Assembly: GCF_014748335.1 (NCBI RefSeq)
Contig: NZ_JAAVIY010000003.1
Coordinates: 372,001 to 436,000, forward strand
Direction: 5' to 3'
Source: Flavobacterium selenitireducens
Lineage (GTDB): Bacteria > Bacteroidota > Bacteroidia > Flavobacteriales > Flavobacteriaceae
Length of the DNA stretch: 64,000 nucleotides
Shown: in pieces, positions 20,448 to 28,189 of the stretch
How the letters are laid out: each line of letters begins with the position of its first letter
Numbering within the stretch: the first letter of the stretch is position 1
The notes under the pieces: model-generated
Told to the model about the DNA's origin: nothing
The model's input: only the letters and a program-made list of their open reading frames with translations
Database searches by the model: none
Program-made: the position numbers and the translations under genes

Positions 20448-21050
20448 TCAGTCGAATTTCATCTCGAACAACAAATAGTGTTCGATACCGAATTTCTTTC
20501 CCCAATTTTCAATGTCGTCTCCCGCGGCTTCCACTTCGCACCAAGAACTGCTGCCATCGACGTGTTCGGTTGGTAGGATGTATGCAAAAGCATAAAACGG
20601 TTTTCCTAATGCGATTGGCAATCGTGTGCCGAAATCGCGCAAGCTGTACGCGTTCGATTTCGTGCTTTTGTAGTTCCGTACGATCGAAAACCGGTCAAAG
20701 CTGAACAGTACACGCAAATTTCGTTCATCGGTCTTTCCTGCGATTGTCGTAAATTTTAACGTGTCGGATTTGATCCTGAAAATTTCGTGTTGGCGCGAAT
20801 CAAAAAGGGTATCGGTTTTCCTGATTTTTCCGTTCCAGATTTCTTTTGAAACGAGTGTGAAGTTGCTGCCATTTAACATTCCCGCGATCTTGACGTCGTA
20901 AAAATCCATGTTGTGGAATTGCAGTAAATGACGCATTTCCTTGTTGTCGAACGACCCTTTTGTAGTCATCGTAATGGCGGTTTGCGCGTTCGACGCCATC
21001 GGGATTCCAAACAAGGCGATTGTCGCTAAAGTAAAAAAGTAAGTCTTCAT
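20448..21050 (-). CDS. Secreted protein of unknown function
   Basis: A 200-residue protein that I do not recognise. It starts MKTYFFTLATIALFGIPMASNAQ, a clear signal peptide; an in-frame ATG 20 codons upstream would bury this and overlaps the -7 element. The mature part is mainly beta strand by eye (MLNGSNFTLVSKEIW, DTLKFTTIAGKTDERNLRVLF) with one cysteine, and ends LLFEMKFD. It is divergent from a histidine kinase/response regulator pair with a palindrome between them, so it may be a target of that system. Confidence 0.75.
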   Translation of the reverse strand: MKTYFFTLATIALFGIPMASNAQTAITMTTKGSFDNKEMRHLLQFHNMDFYDVKIAGMLNGSNFTLVSKEIWNGKIRKTDTLFDSRQHEIFRIKSDTLKFTTIAGKTDERNLRVLFSFDRFSIVRNYKSTKSNAYSLRDFGTRLPIALGKPFYAFAYILPTEHVDGSSSWCEVEAAGDDIENWGKKFGIEHYLLFEMKFD

Positions 21051-21065
21051 GAGTTGAATTTTCGA

Positions 21066-21073
21066 CAAAGCTA
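21066..21073 (-). promoter_or_regulatory. -7 element of the secreted-protein gene
   Basis: On the minus strand TAGCTTTG fits TAnnTTTG, 15 nt upstream of the chosen ATG at 21050. TTTG lies 14 nt further upstream, slightly too close for an ideal -33. Confidence 0.45.
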
Positions 21074-21091
21074 GATTTCGGAAAGCGCAAA

Positions 21092-21105
21092 TTCGGTTAA
21101 CCGAA
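21092..21105. promoter_or_regulatory. 14-bp palindrome, possible operator
   Basis: TTCGGTTAACCGAA is a perfect palindrome in the 122-bp gap between the divergent secreted-protein gene and the two-component operon, upstream of both -7 elements. This is a plausible site for the response regulator, by inference only. Confidence 0.4.
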
Positions 21106-21160
21106 GCCAAGCTTCCTTAATTAGTGTTAACGGATTCCGATTTTTTGGACGCGCGTGTTT

Positions 21161-21168
21161 TACATTTG
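21161..21168 (+). promoter_or_regulatory. -7 element of the histidine kinase operon, start-coincident
   Basis: TACATTTG fits TAnnTTTG and is separated by CCGA from the ATG at 21173, the same arrangement as in front of ruvB. Confidence 0.5.
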
Positions 21169-21172
21169 CCGA

Positions 21173-22615
21173 ATGGCACGAAAAATTCAGTTGGCGGTTG
21201 CGCTGATGTCCGTTTGCGTCTGCGGCATATTGTCATTGCAGCTCGCTTTCGCCTACAGCAGTTTCCAGGCAGAGCGAAACTTGCTCGAAAAGCAGGTTAA
21301 TGAGGCATTTGCGTCGGCTTTTGAAGCGGTCAGGAACGATCGGGACGAAGCGATTCTCGACGATCTGCGCCAATTGGTGTCAGACCCGACCTTTATCGAA
21401 ATCACCTCCCGCGTCAATCCGGTCTACGGCACTACCGTTTTTACGATGAAAGAATTGCAGCCGCCGTTCAAAGGCCAAACGCAACTCAGCCTGAGCATCG
21501 AAACCTTTCCCGAAAAAGTCGAGCCGATCACGCCAAAAGCGCGCCAGGCCTTTATCGACCATATCGTGAAAAATGCGCGAAACGACCTCAAGAACGGTTA
21601 TGTGTTCTATTATACCCAAAAATTGGGCGACAGCTTGTCCAAAGCAAAATATGAAGTGCCAATCGATACCGCCATGATCGGCGAACGCTTTCGAAACGGG
21701 CTAGGTAAGGCCGGTTTGCCGACGCGATTCCGGTTTGCCGCGGTCGCCCCTAATGACGGCTTTAAGACGAAACCAATCGATTTGTCGCTCAAGACGAATG
21801 CAGCGCCCAAGTTGCTCTACGCCGTTTTCCCAGATCCTGATGCAGTGGTTTTCGAAAGGATCAAGTGGATTCTCGCCGGGAGTTTCGTGCTGATGTCGGT
21901 CGCGGTCGTCTGTTTTGGCTACACGCTTAAAGTGATGCTTTCCCAGCAAAAGCTCTCCGCTGTCAAAGACGATTTTATCCACAATATGACCCACGAATTG
22001 CACACACCTCTGGCGTCGCTTACCGTCACGGCCGAATCACTGCGAAAGTTCCAGCATGACGCGACCGCACGCGAAACGTATCTCGACATCATCCTGTTGC
22101 AGGCCCAGCGTTTGGGCGCGCTGACTGCCGAGATTCTCGAAACGGCGCGCGCGGGAAAGGTCGGGAATCGTGAAAAGCAAACGATTGTCGTCTCGGATCT
22201 GTTGAAAAAAGCAATGGCGGCTTTCCCTTGCGATGCTGTCGCCGTTGAGGACAACGTCGGTGACCTCGAGATTTCGGGTGATGCGAATTCGCTTTTTCGG
22301 ATGCTGACCAATCTGATCGACAACGGGCTGAAATACAATCCTGGTCCCGGCGCGCCATTGCTCGTAAAAGCCGATGTATCCGGGAAAAAACTATTGTTGG
22401 AAGTGTCAGACAACGGCCCCGGAATTCCTGAAGCTGAGAAAACCCAAATTTTCGACGCGTTCTATCGAATCGGGACCGGAAATCGACACGATGTGAAAGG
22501 ATATGGCCTCGGTTTGTATTTTGTAAAAGAGGTCGTTCGAAAGCACAACGGAAAAATATCCGTACACGATAACGAAAACAAGGGAACGACATTTAGGATC
22601 GCGATCGCGCTATGA
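21173..22615 (+). CDS. Sensor histidine kinase
   Basis: A 480-residue membrane kinase that begins a two-gene signalling operon. A first helix (about 6-26), a periplasmic domain of about 200 residues with no recognised family, and a second helix (about 220-243) are followed by the kinase core. The HisKA motif DFIHNMTHELHTPLASL has the phosphoacceptor His274, and the HATPase motifs are N box NLIDNGLKYNP, G1 DNGPGIPE and G2 GYGLGLYFVKEV. The start MARKIQLAVAL fits the -7 element just upstream; a GTG-free frame extends six codons further but would begin before it. The ligand is unknown. It overlaps the regulator gene by 4 nt. Confidence 0.92.
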   Translation: MARKIQLAVALMSVCVCGILSLQLAFAYSSFQAERNLLEKQVNEAFASAFEAVRNDRDEAILDDLRQLVSDPTFIEITSRVNPVYGTTVFTMKELQPPFKGQTQLSLSIETFPEKVEPITPKARQAFIDHIVKNARNDLKNGYVFYYTQKLGDSLSKAKYEVPIDTAMIGERFRNGLGKAGLPTRFRFAAVAPNDGFKTKPIDLSLKTNAAPKLLYAVFPDPDAVVFERIKWILAGSFVLMSVAVVCFGYTLKVMLSQQKLSAVKDDFIHNMTHELHTPLASLTVTAESLRKFQHDATARETYLDIILLQAQRLGALTAEILETARAGKVGNREKQTIVVSDLLKKAMAAFPCDAVAVEDNVGDLEISGDANSLFRMLTNLIDNGLKYNPGPGAPLLVKADVSGKKLLLEVSDNGPGIPEAEKTQIFDAFYRIGTGNRHDVKGYGLGLYFVKEVVRKHNGKISVHDNENKGTTFRIAIAL

Positions 22616-23295
22616 TAAAAAAAGTTGCCGTTTTATTTGTAGAAGACGAGCCTTTCCTGGGTAAAGTCATCAGTGAAAGCCTCGAGAAGCAAGGTTTTGC
22701 CGTAACGTGGCTTCAGGACGGAAACAGTGCGCTGCAAAACTTTGCCCCGTCAAAATTCGACATTTGCATTCTCGACGTGATGCTTCCCCAACTCGACGGA
22801 TTTGCCTTGGCGTCCAGAATCAGGTTGAACGATGCTGCCGTCCCGATCTTATTCCTCACGGCGCGGGGCGGAATCGAGGATCTCAAAAATGGCTACGCGA
22901 GTGGCGGCAACGATTACCTGCGCAAGCCGTTCAGCCTCGATGAGTTGTTTTTGAGAGTGTCCGAATTGTTGAAACGACGGGATTTGGGAATGCTTCCCGG
23001 AGAATTCAAAGTCGGGAATTTGTTGTTCGACCACAGGAAGTTGCGGCTTGTCGCACCAAGCGGAAACATCGTCAAACTGTCGCATCGGGAGTGCGAATTG
23101 CTGTTGTTGCTGCTTCAAAACCGGGACGGGATGCTCGATCGAAAGTCAGCATTGCTGCAACTTTGGGGAGACGACAACTTTTTTACCGCAAGAAGCATGG
23201 ACGTCTACATTACCAAACTCAGGAAGAAACTCGCTGCCGATGCATCAGTCGAAATCGTAAACCTTCGGGGATTCGGATATAAGCTTATCGGATGA
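22612..23295 (+). CDS. Response regulator, OmpR/PhoB family
   Basis: A 227-residue two-domain regulator. The receiver domain has the acidic pair in FVEDEP, the phosphoacceptor Asp55 in CILDVMLPQLDG, the conserved Thr in LFLTARGG and Lys105 in RKPF. The C-terminal part is a winged-helix DNA-binding domain (LSHRECELLLLLLQNRDGML, then FFTARSMDVYITKLRKKL and NLRGFGYKL). It starts within the kinase stop (ATGA) and is clearly its partner. Confidence 0.95.
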   Translation: MIKKVAVLFVEDEPFLGKVISESLEKQGFAVTWLQDGNSALQNFAPSKFDICILDVMLPQLDGFALASRIRLNDAAVPILFLTARGGIEDLKNGYASGGNDYLRKPFSLDELFLRVSELLKRRDLGMLPGEFKVGNLLFDHRKLRLVAPSGNIVKLSHRECELLLLLLQNRDGMLDRKSALLQLWGDDNFFTARSMDVYITKLRKKLAADASVEIVNLRGFGYKLIG

Positions 23296-23389
23296 TCGCA
23301 TGCTGCTTCGAATGAGCGGAGAACGCGCCTGAATGAGCAACGGGCTGTTTTTTCTGAACGACTTTTCCTTATTTTGTAAAAACCTCTTT

Positions 23390-23566
23390 ATGATGCGATC
23401 TCTACTTTTGCTGCTCACGCTGATCCCATTCCTGACTTTTTCGCAAACACCTCAATGGACGTGGGCCAAAACCCATATTCTCGACAGCAATTCCGGGAAA
23501 ACCTACGTTGCGGCCGATGAATCCGGAAATGCCTATGTCGCAGGAACTTTCGGCAAACCACGATGA
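23390..23566 (+). pseudogene. N-terminal fragment of frameshifted secreted repeat protein
   Basis: From ATG 23390 or 23393 this short frame encodes a signal peptide (MRSLLLLLTLIPFLTFSQ) and the first SBBP-type repeat (WAKTHILDSNSGKTYVAADESGNAYVAGTFGKP), then stops at TGA 23564-23566. The next frame continues the same repeat without a break in sequence logic, so this is the front end of the following gene, separated by a one-base frameshift near 23558-23563. Confidence 0.7.
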
Positions 23567-25077
23567 CGATCGGCAACGTGACGCTTCACAACCATGAGAC
23601 GAATTTTGGCCTTTGGGATATTTATGTGGCGAAATATGACGCAGAAGGCAATTTGATTTGGGCGCGCAACTACGGGAGCGAAAACAATGATTCCTTGATT
23701 TCGATCACGACCGACGATTCGGGCAACTTATATCTCCTGGGCACCTATCAAGTCTCCATCTCACTTGGCGATACGACGCTGACGACATCGTCTCCGAGCG
23801 CGTTCGTATCCAAACTCGATGCGAACGGAGACGTGATCTGGGCCAAGTCCAATATCGGGCAAAGCCATGGTTGGAATGCGGGTGGAATTGCCGTGGATTC
23901 GGATGAAAATGTTTATTTTTCCGGCGTTTACAATTCGGAAACGTTGCGTTTTGGGAATATAGAGCTATCGTACGCCAATTTTGTTTCAGGTGGTATGAAT
24001 GCGGCAGTTCCGTTTTTGGTCAAGATGGATCCGGCTGGAGAGACGGTTTGGGCCAAAACTGCTGGCAGGGCGAGCGCAAACACCGGCTCGACGTTTGCCA
24101 ACGGAGTCGCCGTGGATTCGGCAGGGAATGTTTATGCAACCGGATCGTTCAGCGTTCCTGTTTTGTCTTTCGGCCAAGTGACGATGACCAAAGCGGTTCC
24201 CTCGATGTGGAATTACAATATGTACCTCGTCAAGTATGACAGCAACGGAAACGTCGTTTGGGGAAAACACGCCGGTACCAATTTCGAAAATACGACCATG
24301 GGTTACGACGTAGCGATCGACGCCCAACAAAACGTGATCGCTACCGGAACCTTTGCCAATACCATCGCCTGGGACGGAGTTTCGCTTAGCGCCAGCAGCG
24401 GATCGACACCTTACATCCTCAAATGCGATACGAACGGCGTGATTCTTTGGGCGCGGTCTGTTTTCGGGACGATAGAGGCCAACCATATGCGCAATGTAAA
24501 GACCGACGCCGGTTCCAACATCTATTTGAGTGGCAATACGGGATCGACGACGGAGATGTTCGGCAACGGCGTTACCTTGACGACGCCCCAAGGCGGCTCG
24601 GCCTACATCGTCAAGTTCGATCCTGACGGAACGGCTGTCTGGGTACAAAAAGTGGGAAAAATCGAGAACTACAACACGAGTGCGTTCGCGATGGTCAGCG
24701 AAAATGAATTTTATCTCGCCGGAACCTTTACGGAAAATCAACTGAACTTCGGTTCGATACCGTTGCTCAAGGATAGTGGTACGAACTACAATCTTTTTCT
24801 CGGTCGGATGCTGTACGTTCCGTTGTCGGTAGACGAGCAGGCGTTTGCGGGTTGCAAGGTCTATCCGAACCCGACGCGCGACAATGTAACCGTTGACGGG
24901 CTTCGCGCTGTGACGGCGTTTAAAGTCATCGACGCTTCGGGCCGTGTCATCAGCGACGGAACTATCGATCCGAAGGCAAATTCAATCGTGCTTTACGGAT
25001 GGCCCAACGGCATGTACTATCTGAAGTTGGAGGATTCGTTCGGAAAGCTTTCAATCTTCAAGATCGCGAAATTCTGA
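23563..25077 (+). CDS. SBBP-repeat protein with T9SS type A sorting domain (lacks its signal peptide)
   Basis: This 504-residue frame is a chain of SBBP-like beta-propeller repeats (pattern YVAKYDAEGNLIWARNYGS, ITTDDSGNLYLLGTY). It ends in a type A type IX secretion signal: VYPNPTRDNVTVDGL, then VIDASGRVISDG and GMYYLKLEDSFGKLSIFKI. Proteins of this kind are exported across the outer membrane by T9SS and may be cell-surface bound. The frame has no signal peptide of its own; that is in the preceding fragment, overlapped by ATGA. Either the gene is inactive, or the assembly has lost one base. Confidence 0.75.
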   Translation: MTIGNVTLHNHETNFGLWDIYVAKYDAEGNLIWARNYGSENNDSLISITTDDSGNLYLLGTYQVSISLGDTTLTTSSPSAFVSKLDANGDVIWAKSNIGQSHGWNAGGIAVDSDENVYFSGVYNSETLRFGNIELSYANFVSGGMNAAVPFLVKMDPAGETVWAKTAGRASANTGSTFANGVAVDSAGNVYATGSFSVPVLSFGQVTMTKAVPSMWNYNMYLVKYDSNGNVVWGKHAGTNFENTTMGYDVAIDAQQNVIATGTFANTIAWDGVSLSASSGSTPYILKCDTNGVILWARSVFGTIEANHMRNVKTDAGSNIYLSGNTGSTTEMFGNGVTLTTPQGGSAYIVKFDPDGTAVWVQKVGKIENYNTSAFAMVSENEFYLAGTFTENQLNFGSIPLLKDSGTNYNLFLGRMLYVPLSVDEQAFAGCKVYPNPTRDNVTVDGLRAVTAFKVIDASGRVISDGTIDPKANSIVLYGWPNGMYYLKLEDSFGKLSIFKIAKF

Positions 25078-25128
25078 CGGTCTCGTCTGGAAGCCGTCCG
25101 CGTTCAAGCCCGTACAAAAGCCAAATCT

Positions 25129-25146
25129 TTTACAAATATTTGTAAA
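25129..25146. promoter_or_regulatory. 18-bp palindrome upstream of maeB
   Basis: TTTACAAATATTTGTAAA is a perfect palindrome centred about 80 bp upstream of the maeB -7 element. It has the form of a dimeric repressor or activator site. The binding protein is unknown. Confidence 0.5.
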
Positions 25147-25213
25147 TCAACGGTTTGTGGGTAGTTCGTGCATTTGTTGCGCGTTATTCTTTCCGATTTT
25201 GTCGCAATAGCTT

Positions 25214-25221
25214 TACCTTTG
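25214..25221 (+). promoter_or_regulatory. -7 element of maeB
   Basis: TACCTTTG fits TAnnTTTG, 19 nt upstream of the maeB ATG. No -33 TTG lies at the ideal distance. Confidence 0.45.
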
Positions 25222-25240
25222 CCGGCTACAGCAACGCCTT

Positions 25241-27538
25241 ATGAACAAATACAGCAAACGCCGAGAAGCACTTCTTTACCACGCTAAGCCGCAACCGGGC
25301 AAAATCAAAGTTGTACCGACCAAAAAATACGCCACGCAACGCGATCTTTCGCTGGCTTATTCGCCAGGCGTCGCCGAGCCTTGCCTCGAAATCGCCAAGG
25401 ATGTCAAGAACGTCTACAAATACACGGCGAAAGGGAATCTCGTGGCAGTCATCACAAACGGGACTGCGGTCCTGGGCTTGGGCGACATTGGCCCGGAAGC
25501 CTCAAAACCGGTCATGGAAGGTAAAGGTTTGCTGTTCAAGATTTTTGCGGACATTGACGTTTTCGACATCGAAATCAATGAGAAAAACGTGGATGCTTTC
25601 GTGGAGACGGTCAAGCGTATTTCCCCGACGTTTGGCGGAATCAACCTCGAGGACATCAAAGCGCCTGAATCTTTTGAAATCGAAAGACGTCTCAAGGAAG
25701 AACTTGACATTCCGGTCATGCACGACGACCAGCACGGCACTGCGATCATTTCGTCTGCGGCATTGCTGAACGCTCTTGAACTTGCCGACAAACGCATTGA
25801 AGACGTAAAAATCGTCGTTTCGGGTGCGGGTTCGGCGGCTTTGGCCTGTGCGAATCTGTATCTGTTGCTTGGCGTCAAAGTCGAAAATATTGTCATGTTC
25901 GATGTGAACGGCGTACTCACTACAAGTCGCGACGACATGTCCGACCTCCAAAAAATCTACGCCAAGGACATACAAAATATCAGTTTGGCCGAGGCTTTAA
26001 AAGGTGCGGATGTTTTTCTCGGCCTTTCCGCGGGGAATATCCTTTCGGCGGAAATGCTGCTGGAAATGGCGCCAAATCCGATCGTTTTCGCAATGGCGAA
26101 CCCAGAGCCGGAAATTGAATACGACCTGGCAATCAGGACGCGGGAAGATATCATTATGGCGACCGGCCGTTCGGATCATCCTAACCAAGTGAACAATGTG
26201 CTTGGCTTTCCGTACATTTTCCGAGGGGCGCTTGACGTCCGGGCCACTGTGATCAACGAGGAAATGAAAATGGCCGCGGTTCAATCACTTGCGGCATTGG
26301 CCAAAGAATCGGTTCCGGAGCAGGTAAACATAGCTTATGGAGAAACCAAACTGAACTTCGGGCGCGATTATATCATCCCAAAACCGTTCGATCCTCGATT
26401 GATCACGCATGTCGCTCCGGCAGTCGCAAAAGCCGCTATGGATTCGGGCGTGGCGACGCATCCAATTTACGATTGGGAGAAATACGAAGAAGAATTGCTC
26501 GACCGTTTGGGATCGGACAACAAAATGGTGCGCCTGCTCACCAACCGCGCCAAGACAGATCCTAAACGCGTAGTTTTCGCCGAAGCCGACCAGCTCGACG
26601 TGCTCAAGGCGGCCCAAATCGTGCACGAAGAGGGAATCGGTTTCCCGATATTGCTCGGAAACATGGAAACCATCATCGAGCTTAAGGAAGAAATCGGTTT
26701 TGATGCCGACGTTCCTATTTTCGACCCGAAAACAAAAGAAGAGGACAAACGCCGCCTGCGTTATGCCGAGATATTCTGGAAAGCCCGCCAGCGCAAAGGC
26801 GTCAACCATCTCGATGCCCAAAAATGGATGCGCGAACGCAATTATTTCGCCGCCATGATGGTCAACGAAGGCGAGGCGGATGCTTTGGTGACGGGTTATT
26901 CAAGAAGTTATCCGGCGACGGTCAAGCCGATTTTGCAACTGATCGACCGCGCTCCGGGCATCTCGATCGTCGCAACGACGAACATGATGATGACCAGTCG
27001 CGGGCCTATGTTTTTGTCCGACACGGCAATCAATCCTGACCCGACGGCGGAGGAACTGGCGAAAATCGCGTTGATGACGGCCAAAACCGTGCGCTTGTTC
27101 GGGATGGAACCGGTGATTGCGATGATTTCGTTTTCGAATTTCGGGTCCTCATCCGATCCGGCGGCCAAAAAAGTGAGCGAGGCCGTAAAGTATCTGCACC
27201 AATATTATCCGGAACTTATCGTGGACGGGGAGGTGCAAGCCGATTTTGCGCTCAACCAGGAAATGCTTCAAAAGAAATTCCCGTTTTCAAAACTTGCCGG
27301 TCAAAAAGTCAATACGCTGATTTTCCCTGATCTCGCCTCGGCGAACATTACCTATAAGCTGCTCAAGGAGCTTGTGAAATCGGATTCCGTCGGGCCGATC
27401 ATGCTAGGACTCGACAAACCCGTACACATTTTCCAGCTGGGCGCAAGTGTAGAGGAAATGGTCAATATGGCCGCGGTGGCGGTAGTCGATGCCCAGGAGA
27501 AACAAAAGCGCCTCAAGAACCTAATCGTTAAAAATTAG
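25241..27538 (+). CDS. maeB: NADP-dependent malic enzyme (MaeB type)
   Basis: This 765-residue enzyme converts malate to pyruvate and CO2 with NADP. The N-terminal part (about 1-420) is the malic enzyme proper: LAYSPGVAEPC, MEGKGLLFK, MHDDQHGTAII and the dinucleotide loop VVSGAGSAALAC. The C-terminal part (about 430-765) resembles phosphotransacetylase but is thought to be regulatory in MaeB proteins. Length and fusion are standard for the family. Product pyruvate and NADPH feed biosynthesis. It precedes ruvA by 65 nt, with a separate -7 element between. Confidence 0.96.
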   Translation: MNKYSKRREALLYHAKPQPGKIKVVPTKKYATQRDLSLAYSPGVAEPCLEIAKDVKNVYKYTAKGNLVAVITNGTAVLGLGDIGPEASKPVMEGKGLLFKIFADIDVFDIEINEKNVDAFVETVKRISPTFGGINLEDIKAPESFEIERRLKEELDIPVMHDDQHGTAIISSAALLNALELADKRIEDVKIVVSGAGSAALACANLYLLLGVKVENIVMFDVNGVLTTSRDDMSDLQKIYAKDIQNISLAEALKGADVFLGLSAGNILSAEMLLEMAPNPIVFAMANPEPEIEYDLAIRTREDIIMATGRSDHPNQVNNVLGFPYIFRGALDVRATVINEEMKMAAVQSLAALAKESVPEQVNIAYGETKLNFGRDYIIPKPFDPRLITHVAPAVAKAAMDSGVATHPIYDWEKYEEELLDRLGSDNKMVRLLTNRAKTDPKRVVFAEADQLDVLKAAQIVHEEGIGFPILLGNMETIIELKEEIGFDADVPIFDPKTKEEDKRRLRYAEIFWKARQRKGVNHLDAQKWMRERNYFAAMMVNEGEADALVTGYSRSYPATVKPILQLIDRAPGISIVATTNMMMTSRGPMFLSDTAINPDPTAEELAKIALMTAKTVRLFGMEPVIAMISFSNFGSSSDPAAKKVSEAVKYLHQYYPELIVDGEVQADFALNQEMLQKKFPFSKLAGQKVNTLIFPDLASANITYKLLKELVKSDSVGPIMLGLDKPVHIFQLGASVEEMVNMAAVAVVDAQEKQKRLKNLIVKN

Positions 27539-27577
27539 TGGATATCCCGCGGCGTCAGGGCGTTCAAAGTTTTTTCA

Positions 27578-27585
27578 TATATTTG
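27578..27585 (+). promoter_or_regulatory. -7 element of ruvA-sprA
   Basis: TATATTTG fits TAnnTTTG, 18 nt upstream of the ruvA ATG. It probably drives ruvA together with sprA, which begins 4 nt after ruvA ends. Confidence 0.5.
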
Positions 27586-27603
27586 GCAATTACTTAACGT
27601 TTC

Positions 27604-28185
27604 ATGATTGCGCACATCCAGGGCAGATTGGTCGAAAAAACGCCTACCGAAGTGGTCATAGACTGCAACGGAGTCGGTTACCAAATTAACATTTCACTAC
27701 ACACGTATTCGCTGCTTCCGGCATCCGAAAACATCAGGCTGTATACCTATTTACAGATCAAGGAAGACGGCCATACGTTGTTTGGGTTCATGGAAAAATC
27801 CGAGCGCGAAATCTTCAAGCTATTACTCTCGGTTTCCGGCATTGGCGCGGGAATAGCGCGTACGATGTTATCTTCTCTCGAACCGAAACAAATCATTCAT
27901 GCGTTGGCCAGCGGAGACGTCGGTACGATACAATCCATCAAGGGAATCGGTGGCAAGACCGCACAGCGCGCGATATTGGACCTCAGGGACAAAGTGTTAA
28001 AAGTTTATGATTTGGATGAAGTTTCAGTTTCGGCAAACAATACAAATCGGGATGAGGCGTTATCTGCATTGGAAGTTCTTGGCTTTAACAAAAAATTAGC
28101 TGAAAAAGCCGTTGATAAAGTCGCAAAGGAAAACCCAGGAGCTTCGGTGGAGGCCATCATCAAATCAGCGCTAAAAAACTTATAG
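27604..28185 (+). CDS. ruvA: Holliday junction DNA helicase RuvA
   Basis: RuvA (193 residues) binds four-way DNA junctions and loads RuvB. It has the OB-fold N-terminus MIAHIQGRLVEKTPTEVVIDCNGVGYQIN, two helix-hairpin-helix motifs (FKLLLSVSGIGAGIARTML; IQSIKGIGGKTAQRAILDL) and a C-terminal RuvB-contacting domain (ALSALEVLGFNKKLAEKAV). All conserved parts are present. It is linked to sprA rather than ruvB. Confidence 0.97.
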   Translation: MIAHIQGRLVEKTPTEVVIDCNGVGYQINISLHTYSLLPASENIRLYTYLQIKEDGHTLFGFMEKSEREIFKLLLSVSGIGAGIARTMLSSLEPKQIIHALASGDVGTIQSIKGIGGKTAQRAILDLRDKVLKVYDLDEVSVSANNTNRDEALSALEVLGFNKKLAEKAVDKVAKENPGASVEAIIKSALKNL

Positions 28186-28189
28186 AAGT

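Noticed and set aside
23563-23566. Programmed translational frameshift or coupled reinitiation in the SBBP protein
   Set aside because: There is no slippery sequence or downstream hairpin, and a separately started second frame would lack the signal peptide needed for T9SS export.
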